Assembly (NCBI RefSeq): GCF_030209445.1
Contig: NZ_JARVSD010000016.1
Coordinates: 248,001-312,000, forward strand
Origin: Promicromonospora sp. MEB111
GTDB lineage: Bacteria > Actinomycetota > Actinomycetes > Actinomycetales > Cellulomonadaceae
Direction of reading: 5' to 3'
Length of the DNA stretch: 64,000 nucleotides
In this document: positions 53,096 through 61,003 of the stretch, piece by piece
Layout: each line of letters opens with the position of its first letter
Position numbering within the stretch: position 1 is the first letter of the stretch
The notes under the pieces: model-generated
What the model saw: the letters and a program-made list of their open reading frames with translations, nothing else
Told to the model about the DNA's origin: nothing
Databases searched by the model: none
Program-made: the position numbers and the translations under genes

Positions 53096-53863
53096 TCAGG
53101 CCTGGTCGGTGGGCATGACCCACAGCTCGGCTATGGACGCGTGCCGCGGGCGGGTGACCATGTAGGCGATGCCGTCGGCGATGTCCTGAGGCACGAGCGT
53201 CTCGGTGTTCTCGTAGAAGGCGTCGATGTCGTCGCGCATGGCCCCGCTGTTGTGGGAGCCGAGCTCGGTAGCGACGCCGCCGGGCTCCAGGACGCCGACC
53301 CGGACGTGCTTTGTGGTGACCTCCTGACGCAGGGACTCGGTGAAGCCGTTCACGCCGAACTTGGTCAGGTTGTAGACGCCGTAGTTCGCCCAGGCCACAC
53401 GGCCGGCGATCGAGCTGATGTTGACGATGTCGGCGACCTGGCGAGGGTCGTCCTCGGCGGCCTTCAGGAGGTGCGGAAGCGCCGCGTTGGTCATGTAGAG
53501 CAGGCCTTGCACGTTGATCGCGAGCATGCGCTCCCACTCTTCGACGTCGGCGCCGACCACCGGGCCGAGGAGCATGAGACCCGCGTTGTTGACAAGCACG
53601 TCCAGGCGGCCGAGCCGATCGATCACTGTCTGGACCGCCGCTTCGGCCTGGGCGCGGTCGGTGATGTCGGCCTCGACGGCCAGGGCGGCGCCGCCCGCTG
53701 CCTGGATCTGCGAGGCGAGGATGTGGAGCCGGTCGGCCCGCCGGGCGACGAGCGCGACGGACGCGCCCTCCTTGGCCAGACGGCGGGCGGTTGCCTCACC
53801 GATGCCGCTGCTGGCGCCGGTGACAAGGGCGACTGTGCCGGCGAGAGGGGATGTCGATGTCAT
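53096..53863 (-). CDS. Short-chain dehydrogenase/reductase
   Basis: In the 255-residue product, the NAD(P) motif is VALVTGASSGIGEAT, NNAG is present, and the catalytic set is S (NISSIAG) with Y and K (YGVYNLTKFGV). ARRADRLH suggests NADP preference. Downstream of another SDR gene in the same direction, 28 bases apart; both are probably controlled by the divergent XRE regulator. The substrate is unknown. Confidence 0.88.
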   Translation of the reverse strand: MTSTSPLAGTVALVTGASSGIGEATARRLAKEGASVALVARRADRLHILASQIQAAGGAALAVEADITDRAQAEAAVQTVIDRLGRLDVLVNNAGLMLLGPVVGADVEEWERMLAINVQGLLYMTNAALPHLLKAAEDDPRQVADIVNISSIAGRVAWANYGVYNLTKFGVNGFTESLRQEVTTKHVRVGVLEPGGVATELGSHNSGAMRDDIDAFYENTETLVPQDIADGIAYMVTRPRHASIAELWVMPTDQA

Positions 53864-53891
53864 GTGGATGGCTTCCTGTCGAGGTTCTGTG

Positions 53892-54737
53892 TCAGACGTC
53901 GTAGGAGAGCGACGCGGACAGCTCTCGGTTCGCGTCGAGCTGCCCCTGGATGGTGGCGAGGTTCTGCTCGACCCCGGCGGTCGCGTCGGCGCCGGCCACG
54001 AAGCGCAGCGGCAGGTGCCCCGAGTCGGAGAGGGCAACGAGGGCCTGGGCCAGCTTCTTCGGATCGCCGCCCTGCTGCCCGTTCATGCTCTTCCAGGCCG
54101 CAACGGTCTGCGTGGTGCGCTCGGCGTAGTCCTCGATGTCCAGCTCGGGCCAGATGGTTGAGGACCCTTCGACGAGCAGCTCGGTGCGGAAGAAGCCAGG
54201 CTCCACGGCCATCGTCGAGATGCCGAACGGTTCGAGGTCGAACCGGAGGGACTCCATCCAGCCTTCGAGCGCGAACTTCGAGGCGGCGTAGGCGGCGCAG
54301 AACTCCTGGCCGATGAGTCCGGCCGACGACGTGACCGTGATGACCTGGCCCGACCGCTGTGCGCGCATGACCGGGAGGATCGCGCGGGTGACGTTCAGAG
54401 GCCCGAAGAAGTTGGTCTCCATCTGCGCGCGGAACTGCGCAGGGCTGATGTTCTCGAAGTAGCCGGCGTAGAAGTTGCCCGCATTGTTGACGAGAACGTC
54501 GATGCGACCGAAACGGTCGACGGCCGCCCGGGCAGCGTCGGCCGCGGCGTCGGGATCGGTGATGTCGAGGGAGAGGGCGAGCAGGTTCTCGTGCTCGCCG
54601 ACCGAGGCCAGCACCCGGTCCGCGCTGCGGCCGGTTGCGACCACCGAGTGGCCGTCGGACAGAGCGGCGCGAGCGATGTCGACGCCCATGCCTCGGCTCG
54701 CGCCAGTGATGAACCAGACCTTCGTGTTGTTGTTCAT
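53892..54737 (-). CDS. Short-chain dehydrogenase/reductase (classical, NADP type)
   Basis: In the 281-residue product, the motif is VWFITGASRGMG, with LVNNAGNF, VTSSAG and YAASKFALEG as Ser, Tyr and Lys. GRSAD supports NADP. First gene of a two-gene operon divergent from the XRE regulator across 100 bases, the standard layout for regulator and target. Confidence 0.9.
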   Translation of the reverse strand: MNNNTKVWFITGASRGMGVDIARAALSDGHSVVATGRSADRVLASVGEHENLLALSLDITDPDAAADAARAAVDRFGRIDVLVNNAGNFYAGYFENISPAQFRAQMETNFFGPLNVTRAILPVMRAQRSGQVITVTSSAGLIGQEFCAAYAASKFALEGWMESLRFDLEPFGISTMAVEPGFFRTELLVEGSSTIWPELDIEDYAERTTQTVAAWKSMNGQQGGDPKKLAQALVALSDSGHLPLRFVAGADATAGVEQNLATIQGQLDANRELSASLSYDV

Positions 54738-54825
54738 GCCATCAGGAAATGCTGCCGCGGGCGTCGCAGGGAGACCCGCTTTATAGGGTTAATGCCAGTG
54801 ACCCCCTACGACGGGGCCGCTGACG

Positions 54826-54831
54826 TATTTT
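54826..54831 (+). promoter_or_regulatory. -10 box for a leaderless XRE-regulator transcript
   Basis: TATTTT ends 6 bases before the ATG at 54838, with no ribosome site between. Confidence 0.5.
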
Positions 54832-54837
54832 CGAAGC

Positions 54838-55740
54838 ATGGACACCCGGAACGACATCCGTGAGTTCCTGACCACCAGACGGGCCAGGCTCACCCCTGAA
54901 CAGATTGGCCTGCCCGACTTCGGTGGTCGGCGGCGCGTTCCTGGGCTGCGCCGCGAAGAGGTCGCGCTGGTCGCAGGGATGAGCGTGGAGTATTACGTGC
55001 GCCTGGAGCGAGGGAACGCCACCGGCGTCTCCGAGGCCGTGCTTGAAGGCATCAGTCGCGCCCTCCAGCTTGACGACGCCGAGCGCTCCCACCTGTACGA
55101 CCTCGTGCGTGCCGCCAACGAAGGCACTCACCGGCAGCAACGTCGCGCACGCCCCAGAACGCAACAGGTCCGGCCGGGTGTGCGACAGCTGCTCGACGCG
55201 ATGGCCGACGTCCCCGCGTTCGTGCAGAACGGGCGGCTCGACATCATCGCCGTCAACAGGCTCGGACAGGCCGTGTTCTCGGAGATGTACGTACAGCCGC
55301 AACGCCCCGCGAACTTCGGCCGATTCGTGTTCCTCGACCCCCGCGCCCAGGGCTTCTACCGCGACTGGGGCAACGCGGCGCGCCAGACCGTCGCGATCCT
55401 GCGCACGGAGGCCGGTCGCGCTCCGCACGACCACCACCTGAGCGACCTGGTCGGCGAGCTCTCCACCCGCAGCGACGCCTTCCGCACCCTCTGGGCGTCC
55501 CACGACGTGCGCGAGCACCGCACCGGCGTCAAGGCGATCACCCACCCGGTCGTCGGCGACCTGGACCTGGACTTCGAGGTCATGGATCTCTCCTCCGACC
55601 GCGGCATCCAGCTGATCGCCTACTCCGCTGCGCCCGGCTCGGCCTCTCACGATGCACTCAAGCTCCTCAGCAGCTGGACGGCGACGACCAGTTCGGTCGA
55701 CGAACACCGCACCGGCCAAGACACCGTGGAACACAGCTGA
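54838..55740 (+). CDS. XRE-family regulator with MmyB-like ligand-binding domain
   Basis: In the 300-residue product, the N-terminal helix-turn-helix is RRRVPGLRREEVALVAGMSVEYYVRLERGNATGVSEAVL, the hallmark of MmyB/MLTR-type regulators. A PAS-like ligand domain follows (MADVPAFVQNGRLDIIAVNRLGQAVFSEMY). Members commonly control an adjacent SDR, as here, in response to a fatty-acid-like or aromatic ligand. A leaderless -10 precedes it. Confidence 0.88.
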   Translation: MDTRNDIREFLTTRRARLTPEQIGLPDFGGRRRVPGLRREEVALVAGMSVEYYVRLERGNATGVSEAVLEGISRALQLDDAERSHLYDLVRAANEGTHRQQRRARPRTQQVRPGVRQLLDAMADVPAFVQNGRLDIIAVNRLGQAVFSEMYVQPQRPANFGRFVFLDPRAQGFYRDWGNAARQTVAILRTEAGRAPHDHHLSDLVGELSTRSDAFRTLWASHDVREHRTGVKAITHPVVGDLDLDFEVMDLSSDRGIQLIAYSAAPGSASHDALKLLSSWTATTSSVDEHRTGQDTVEHS

Positions 55741-55861
55741 ACAAGCGGGTGCTCGACCAGCTGTGGATACCGGCAGATCATCCTGTTCGGGTGACACCGA
55801 CGCGCCGGCCGTCGAGGGATGCTGGTTCCGGGCCCAGCAGCGACGAGGCAGGAGAACCGAC

Positions 55862-56938
55862 ATGAGTGAGTCGACACCGATCAGCCGCATCTTCCGTCGC
55901 CCGGGCGCCACGACGGAGTCACGCGAGTCGTCGGCGCTCCTCGCCGGCGCGGTGGCCTTCGTGCTGGGGGTGCTCGTCGGGCTGATCGTGTTCCAGGGTC
56001 GCGACGTGCCGATCTCCGGGCGCGGCTCGCTCGGCGACTTCGCCGCCCTCGGCGGAGCACTCGTCGCGATCGGGGCGGTCCTCTTCGGTTGTGTCTCGCG
56101 ACGCGGCCAGATCCGGCGCGAAGCGGCCGACGACAGGGAGCGGCCGCGCCTGCGCTGGTTCGACGTCGCGGCCCTGGCGCTGGCGCACGCCGTCATCGCG
56201 CTGCTGGGGTGGATCGGGCTCGCGTCGATCGTGAGCAGGAGCTTCGTCGGAGCGACCGCCTATCCGACGTCGGCCGCGGTGCTCGCCGGCGTGGCCCTGG
56301 CCGTGACCACCTACCTGACATTCCTGTCGGCGGTGAACCTCACCCCGATGACGCTCTCGCTCGTCCTGGCGGTGTTCCTCACCGTCGGAGCCTTCGCCAG
56401 CATGCTCAGCGCGACCGACCCGTTCTGGTGGAAGGAGAATCTCAGCGCACTCGGGATGACCGACGACATCTCCGCCATGGCGTTCAACCTGACCCTGATC
56501 GTCGCCGGCGTCATGGTCACGACCATCGCCCACTACGCGACCGCGTACCTCCCGCACTCGACTCCCGCGGAGGCGCGGGGCCGCAGCCGGGTCCGGATGG
56601 CGCTCGTGCTCATCGGCATACTCTTGGCGTGCGTGGGGGTCTTCCCCGTCGACGACTTCCTGGCGGCTCACAACATCGCCGCCACCGGGATGGTGATCGT
56701 GTACGTCGCGCTGGTCGTGAGCCTCCGCCGGTTGCTCCCGTCGATGCCCCGGGTGTTCGTCCTGCTCGGCTACACCTACGTCGGGGTGATCGTCGTTCTC
56801 GCGATCTTCTTCATCACCGGGTACTACAACCTGACGGCCGTCGAGCTGGTCGCGGCCATCCTCATCTTCAGCTGGATCATCGTGTTCCTGCGCAACACCG
56901 GGGCGGTCGAGGAAGGTCTCCAGCCCGGCAGCCGGTGA
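55862..56938 (+). CDS. DUF998-family membrane protein
   Basis: In the 358-residue product, about eight helices include FWWKENLSALGMTDDISAMAFNLTLIVAGVMV, the DUF998 signature. The start follows GGAGAA. No enzyme motif is visible. It stands in the same direction as the XRE regulator, 121 bases after it, and may or may not share its transcript. Confidence 0.78.
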   Translation: MSESTPISRIFRRPGATTESRESSALLAGAVAFVLGVLVGLIVFQGRDVPISGRGSLGDFAALGGALVAIGAVLFGCVSRRGQIRREAADDRERPRLRWFDVAALALAHAVIALLGWIGLASIVSRSFVGATAYPTSAAVLAGVALAVTTYLTFLSAVNLTPMTLSLVLAVFLTVGAFASMLSATDPFWWKENLSALGMTDDISAMAFNLTLIVAGVMVTTIAHYATAYLPHSTPAEARGRSRVRMALVLIGILLACVGVFPVDDFLAAHNIAATGMVIVYVALVVSLRRLLPSMPRVFVLLGYTYVGVIVVLAIFFITGYYNLTAVELVAAILIFSWIIVFLRNTGAVEEGLQPGSR

Positions 56939-57028
56939 CAAACCGTGCGCCCCGCCGATTCCCGGGCACCATGGGGGTACCGGCAGGCACCCTGCGGTCA
57001 CATCCGAGAACCATCACGGAGGACAGCG

Positions 57029-57478
57029 ATGAGCATCGAGACCCCGCGCCACACCACCACGGCGACCACCCACATCGCCGAGCCACCCGAGCGGGTCTGG
57101 GCCGAGCTCACCCACCCGGGTGCCCGGTGGATGCTGGGCGCGAACATCGAGACGGACTACCAGCCGGGCAGCCCGATCACCTTCGAGGGCCACTTCTTCG
57201 GTCGCGTCTTCGCCGACAAGGGCACCGTCATCGCCGTCGACCGCCCACGGCTGCTGCACTTCACGCACTTCGCGCCACTGAGCGGCCTGCCGGATGTTCC
57301 CGAGAACTACCACGAGATCCGGATCGAGCTCACGCCCGACGACGGCGGCACGCGCGTCACCGTGACCCATGGGAACATCGACACCGCGCAGCACGCGTCC
57401 GCCTCCGCGGGGCACTGGAAGGACGCGCTCGCGACGCTGGCCCACCGCGACGACGGGTCGGGCCCGACCCACTGGTGA
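57029..57478 (+). CDS. SRPBCC/AHSA1-type START-domain protein
   Basis: The 149-residue product starts TTHIAEPPERVWAELTHPGARWMLGANIETDYQPGSPITFEGHF, the hydrophobic-pocket fold of AHSA1-like proteins. The ATG follows GGAGGA. The family binds hydrophobic ligands or helps stress proteins; no partner is visible. It converges on the kinase-like gene, 13 bases away. Confidence 0.82.
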   Translation: MSIETPRHTTTATTHIAEPPERVWAELTHPGARWMLGANIETDYQPGSPITFEGHFFGRVFADKGTVIAVDRPRLLHFTHFAPLSGLPDVPENYHEIRIELTPDDGGTRVTVTHGNIDTAQHASASAGHWKDALATLAHRDDGSGPTHW

Positions 57479-57491
57479 GTCCGGCCCAGTC

Positions 57492-58556
57492 CTACTGCCC
57501 GGTCCGGCGGATCGCCTCCAGCGGGTACGGCGTCGACCGGCTCTCCCGCTGGAACGCGCGGTAGAAGTCCCCCACCACCGCGGCGACCGGCGCGTGCCGG
57601 AGCATCACCGCTGCGAGCGCCGCCGGAACTCGCTCCGGGGACACTCCCTCGGCACACGCGCGAACGAACGTCCTGCGCTCCTCCGGCCCGAACCCGTACA
57701 GCGCGACGGCCAGCCAGTTCACCAGGTGCGTGGCGGCGTAGTACCGGTCGTAGCCCTGGTGTTCGTGGAAGAAGTCGGACTCGCCCGGGGTGAGCTCGAA
57801 GCGGGAAGAGATCGCGAGGCCGTAGTCGGCGAAGTAGAGCCGCCTGCCGTCGGTCAGGATGTTCTGGAAGTGTGCGTCGAAGTGCAGGAGCCCACGGGCG
57901 TTCATGAACGAGAGGCCAGCCCTCAGCTCGTCGTCCACCATGGCGCAGGCCCGCTCAGCCGCCTCGTCACCGGCCCTGACCTGGACGTCCAGCCAGTCGT
58001 GCAGGTTCTGCGGGATGTACTCCAGGAACAGCACGAGGCTCGCCGTGGACTGCTGCACCGCCTCGATCCGGTGGCGGATCTCGGGTCCGCCGCCCCAGTA
58101 GGCGACGGCGTGCTCGACGTCGGCCAGCTCCTCGGGGAGCGGCTGACCGGCATCCGGTAACTCGCGCCAGTGGTACATCAGGGGGAACCCCTCGGACTCC
58201 CCGGCGAGCACCCAGTCCGTCGTCATGATCTGCGCGGCCAGCTCCCGCCAGGCGCCGAACCCCGGGCCACCGATGGTGCCGACTCCGAAGTGGCAGAAGA
58301 CCGGCAGCCCGAACAGGTTCGCCGTGGAGCGGACGTTCTCGGGACGGCGCTCGAGGTCGGTGAGCCGCACCTGCTTGACGAACACCGGCGTCCCCTCGAC
58401 GTCGAGCAGCACGGTCGCGCCGCCGATGCCGGAACCGATCGGCGTGCCGGCGTCGACGAGCTCGCGCAGCCCGCGGTCGCTGCACAGCGACAACGCCCTG
58501 GACACGGCTCCGTGGGCGGCCAGGCGAGCGCCGCGGGACAGGTCAGGGTTCGTCAA
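57492..58556 (-). CDS. Protein-kinase-like-fold phosphotransferase
   Basis: In the 354-residue product, VFVKQVRL carries the ATP-site Lys, GLLHFDAHFQNIL resembles the catalytic loop (HxDxxxxN), and RLYFADYGLAI the metal-binding DFG-like motif. No clear small-molecule signature is present, so protein or antibiotic phosphorylation are both open. The TTG at 58556 overlaps the end of the upstream AHSA1 gene if its frameshift is corrected. Third gene of the ArsR operon. Confidence 0.72.
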   Translation of the reverse strand: MTNPDLSRGARLAAHGAVSRALSLCSDRGLRELVDAGTPIGSGIGGATVLLDVEGTPVFVKQVRLTDLERRPENVRSTANLFGLPVFCHFGVGTIGGPGFGAWRELAAQIMTTDWVLAGESEGFPLMYHWRELPDAGQPLPEELADVEHAVAYWGGGPEIRHRIEAVQQSTASLVLFLEYIPQNLHDWLDVQVRAGDEAAERACAMVDDELRAGLSFMNARGLLHFDAHFQNILTDGRRLYFADYGLAISSRFELTPGESDFFHEHQGYDRYYAATHLVNWLAVALYGFGPEERRTFVRACAEGVSPERVPAALAAVMLRHAPVAAVVGDFYRAFQRESRSTPYPLEAIRRTGQ

Positions 58557-59035
58557 CTGCGCCGCCCGGCACGAGCGCGGCGTATCCCGCGCTCATCGGC
58601 ATGTAGTCGGCGTCGAAGTCGGCGAGGCTGGGCGGCGACGAGGCGGTCCAGGTACCACTCCCAGCCCGGCCCGGTCTCCGGCAGGGTCTTCGGGTCGAGC
58701 TCCCTCTGCCGCAGGGTCAGCGTGGTGCCGCCGTCCACCTCGGCGAGCTCGGCGCTGAGCCGCCAGTTGCCGTACTCGTCCTCGGCGCTGACGGCGAGCA
58801 GCCGCGGCGGCTCGCACGCGTCGACGCGGAACTCCGCCGGCGCTCCCGGCTCGGCCTCGGCGTTCATGGTCACCAGCACGCGGCCCGACGACGGGTCTCC
58901 GGTCCATGTGCCGAACCACCGGGCGAGGCGCTCCGACTCGGTGACGCTCGCCCACACGTCGTCGATCGGGACGCCGAACCGGCGCACCAGCACCAGGGTC
59001 CGCCCGTCGTCCTCCAGGGTTCCGGTCAGGTTCAT
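58553..59035 (-). CDS. AHSA1/SRPBCC protein with an apparent C-terminal frameshift
   Basis: As read, 160 residues. The fold is plain: RFGVPIDDVWASVTESERLARWFGTWTGD and WRLSAELAEVDGGTTLTLRQREL. After GWEWYLDRLVA the frame turns into QPRRLRRRLHADERGIRRARAGRRS. The neighbouring frame there reads SLADFDADYMPMSAGYAAL and ends in VDEP at 58543, the expected family ending. A one-base change near 58626-58640 would restore it. It could be a true mutation or a sequencing slip. The start overlaps the ArsR stop by four bases. Confidence 0.8.
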   Translation of the reverse strand: MNLTGTLEDDGRTLVLVRRFGVPIDDVWASVTESERLARWFGTWTGDPSSGRVLVTMNAEAEPGAPAEFRVDACEPPRLLAVSAEDEYGNWRLSAELAEVDGGTTLTLRQRELDPKTLPETGPGWEWYLDRLVAAQPRRLRRRLHADERGIRRARAGRRS

Positions 59036-59418
59036 GCGGTCCGCTCCTTCGCGCTGGTACCCGTGGTCTTCGTACCCGATGCGGTCGTCCCCCGACGGCG
59101 GTCCCGTGCCGCCCGGCGCACCTCGGTGCCCAGTGCGTCGAGGTGACCCGCGGTGACCGGCGCCCGGCTCGCGGTGAGCGCACCGATCAGCGCGCCCACC
59201 TCTGACAGCGGCCCAGGATCGAGCGCATAGCGCCGCTCCCGGCCGTCGTCGGTCCCCCGCACCAGGCCGGCGTCACTCAGCACCCGCAGGTGCCTGCTGA
59301 TCGCCGGGCGTGACACCGCGTGCTCGGCCGCGAGGTCCACCACGCGCGCCGGGCCGTCCGCGAGCCGCAGCAGCAGCTCGCGCCGGATCGGATCGGCGAT
59401 GGCCCCGAAGACGTCCAC
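59032..59418 (-). CDS. ArsR-family regulator of the AHSA1-kinase operon
   Basis: In the 128-residue product, IADPIRRELLLRLADGPARVVDLAAEHAVSRPAISRHLRVLSDAGLV is the winged-helix core. No metal-Cys site is seen. The GTG has a -10 box (59426-59431) embedded in an 18-base palindrome, so it probably represses itself and the two genes after it. The ArsR plus AHSA1 pair is common in actinobacteria. Confidence 0.87.
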   Translation of the reverse strand: MDVFGAIADPIRRELLLRLADGPARVVDLAAEHAVSRPAISRHLRVLSDAGLVRGTDDGRERRYALDPGPLSEVGALIGALTASRAPVTAGHLDALGTEVRRAARDRRRGTTASGTKTTGTSAKERTA

Positions 59419-59425
59419 ACCCCCA

Positions 59426-59445
59426 ATGGTAACCGATCAGTTACC
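59426..59445 (-). promoter_or_regulatory. ArsR operon promoter -10 within an operator palindrome
   Basis: GGTAACCGATCAGTTACC (59428-59445) is an inverted repeat with one mismatched pair. On the minus strand TACCAT (59431-59426) overlaps it and ends 7 bases before the GTG. The mRNA would be leaderless, and a bound regulator would cover the -10. Confidence 0.65.
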
Positions 59446-59497
59446 AATTCTCGAGTGACCCGCTGCACCGCACCGGCGCCTCGGGGCAACGCCTACG

Positions 59498-59554
59498 CCG
59501 CCGAGGGGGTAACGGTGAGCGAACATTGTTCGCTCACCGTTACCCCCTCGGCGG
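59498..59554. repeat. 57-bp palindrome with 28-bp perfect arms
   Basis: Arms 59498-59525 and 59527-59554 are perfect reverse complements around a single T, including GGGGGTAACGGTGAGCGAAC on the left. It is a different sequence from hairpin families A and B. It lies in the 381-base gap 59419-59799, upstream of the ArsR gene and near a permease remnant. It may be a terminator without a T-run or the residue of a mobile palindrome. Confidence 0.85.
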
Positions 59555-59676
59555 AGTGGTCCTTGCCCACCAGAACGGCTCAGTCGCTCGGGCCCTCAGG
59601 AACGAGGTTGGCCACCCGCACGTCGAACACAGCCCCCCGCCCTCGGCGAAGGCCTCGACGCCCAGCGCATCAGAAC

Positions 59677-59757
59677 CGACAGGTTCAGGTTGAGCTCCTC
59701 TTCGTCGTCGCCCAGCGCCGGTTCGTCGAGGGCATCACCGCGGGCTCGTTCCGCTGA
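59677..59757 (+). pseudogene. 3' remnant of a sugar ABC transporter permease (MalG-like)
   Basis: The frame ending in TGA at 59755-59757 reads QVQVELLFVVAQRRFVEGIT and then AGSFR. This closely matches the C-terminus of carbohydrate importer permeases of the MalG/AraQ type, whose last residues read like QRxFVxGLTAGxxKG. No upstream permease sequence is present. A LacI gene stands next to it, so a sugar-importer operon may once have been here. Confidence 0.55.
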
Positions 59758-59799
59758 CCGTCGGGTCTCCCCGCGGGACGACGTCGGACCACGGCGCCG

Positions 59800-60855
59800 T
59801 CACCCACGGGGAGGCCCGACCGAACCGCGCTCGACCAGGTGGACGTCGAGCGAGACGGGCTCGCGGGGGGCCTTCGTGCTGTCGGTCCCGGGCTCGGTCT
59901 CCGTCCGCTCGATCTCCGCAGGTTCTATCTCCTCCAGGATGATGCGCGACGCCTCGGCCACCTTGGCCGCCATGTCCTGCGCGACCGTGGTCAGGCCGGG
60001 GGTCGTGTACCGGGCGAAGTCGAGGTCATCGAACCCGATGACCGACACGTCGCCGGGCACCGACCCGCCCGCCTCGACGATGCCCGCCATGATCCCGACC
60101 GCGAGGTGGTCGGCCGTGGCGAAGACCGCGGTCACCTCCGGGTGGTCGCGGCGCAGCCGGAGGCCGAGGCGGCGGCCGTCCTCGAACAAGGTCAGCACCT
60201 CCTCCGCCTCGATCGCGCGCGGGTCGAGCCCGGCCTCCAGGCACGCCTCGCGGAAGCCTGTCCACCGCTGGCCCACCACGCCCAGGCCCTGGTAGGGCGG
60301 CCCGGCGAACAGCACGTGCCGGTGCCCGGCGTCGGCCAGGCGCGCGCCGGCGAGGCGGCCGCCCGCGTGGTCGTCGCTGCGCACCCCGATCGCCCGCGGG
60401 TTCGCGGAGTAGCTGTCGATGGCGACGAGCGGTACGGCGTCGACCCGCAGGCGGTCGATCTGCTCGTCGGTGAACTCGACCAGCACCACGCCGTCGAGCG
60501 ACCAGCCGCGCACGGTCTGCGCCACCTGGTCCTCGTGCTCGATGCCGCGCAGCAGCACGTGGTAGCCGCGATGCCGCAGGTGGGTCTCCATGCCGCCGAC
60601 CACGGCGACGGTGTGCGGGCTGACCAGCAGGCTGTTGTTCTCCCCCACCGGGACGAGCGCCGCCACGATGTGCGAGCTGTTCGCCGCGAGGCTCCGCGCC
60701 GGGATGTTCGGCACGTAGCCGAGCCGGGCGGCGATGCCCAGCACGCGCTCGATCGTCGCGGGCGAGACACGGGCGCGCTTGCCGTTCATGACGTTCGAGA
60801 CGGTCATGACGCTGACGCCGGCCTCGTCCGCGATGTCGCTCAGTCGTGTGGTCAC
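59800..60855 (-). CDS. LacI-family regulator, probably controlling the GH87 gene
   Basis: In the 351-residue product, the DNA-binding part is LSDIADEAGVSVMTVSNVMNGKRARVSPATIERV, with hinge AARSLAAN-like sequence. The sensor domain includes VSVIGFDDLDFARYTTPGLTTV, the LacI/GalR ligand fold. GTG start after GGGGGAGG. It is divergent from the GH87 gene, with a GTTTACCGCTAAAC site in between. The C-terminal tail (after 325) is Glu/Thr-rich and longer than usual. Confidence 0.9.
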   Translation of the reverse strand: MTTRLSDIADEAGVSVMTVSNVMNGKRARVSPATIERVLGIAARLGYVPNIPARSLAANSSHIVAALVPVGENNSLLVSPHTVAVVGGMETHLRHRGYHVLLRGIEHEDQVAQTVRGWSLDGVVLVEFTDEQIDRLRVDAVPLVAIDSYSANPRAIGVRSDDHAGGRLAGARLADAGHRHVLFAGPPYQGLGVVGQRWTGFREACLEAGLDPRAIEAEEVLTLFEDGRRLGLRLRRDHPEVTAVFATADHLAVGIMAGIVEAGGSVPGDVSVIGFDDLDFARYTTPGLTTVAQDMAAKVAEASRIILEEIEPAEIERTETEPGTDSTKAPREPVSLDVHLVERGSVGPPRG

Positions 60856-60904
60856 GCGAACCTCCCCCGTCGGCTTCCGGCTCCAGCCGCATCCTAGGTG
60901 GCCC

Positions 60905-60934
60905 TTGACCGGACGGTCGGCATCCCCTTACCGT
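60905..60934 (+). promoter_or_regulatory. Promoter of the GH87 gene
   Basis: TTGACC (60905-60910), an 18-base spacer and TACCGT (60929-60934) predict a start near 60941, giving a leader of about 63 bases before the ATG. Confidence 0.6.
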
Positions 60935-60942
60935 CGTCGCAA

Positions 60943-60956
60943 GTTTACCGCTAAAC
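60943..60956. promoter_or_regulatory. LacI-type operator of the GH87 gene
   Basis: GTTTACCGCTAAAC is palindromic with one mismatched pair and a central CG, and starts about 2 bases after the predicted transcription start. The regulator gene is divergent and adjacent. The layout copies that of the importer promoter at 51511-51562. Confidence 0.7.
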
Positions 60957-61003
60957 CTCACCGTCGGTAGACCCCAGTGCGCATCCCGGTCGAAGGAGAT
61001 CTC

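Noticed and set aside
59320-59757. 145-residue intact gene covering the permease relic
   Set aside because: The part before 59677 runs through the ArsR operator and the palindrome and has no permease helices; only the last 26 codons resemble the family.
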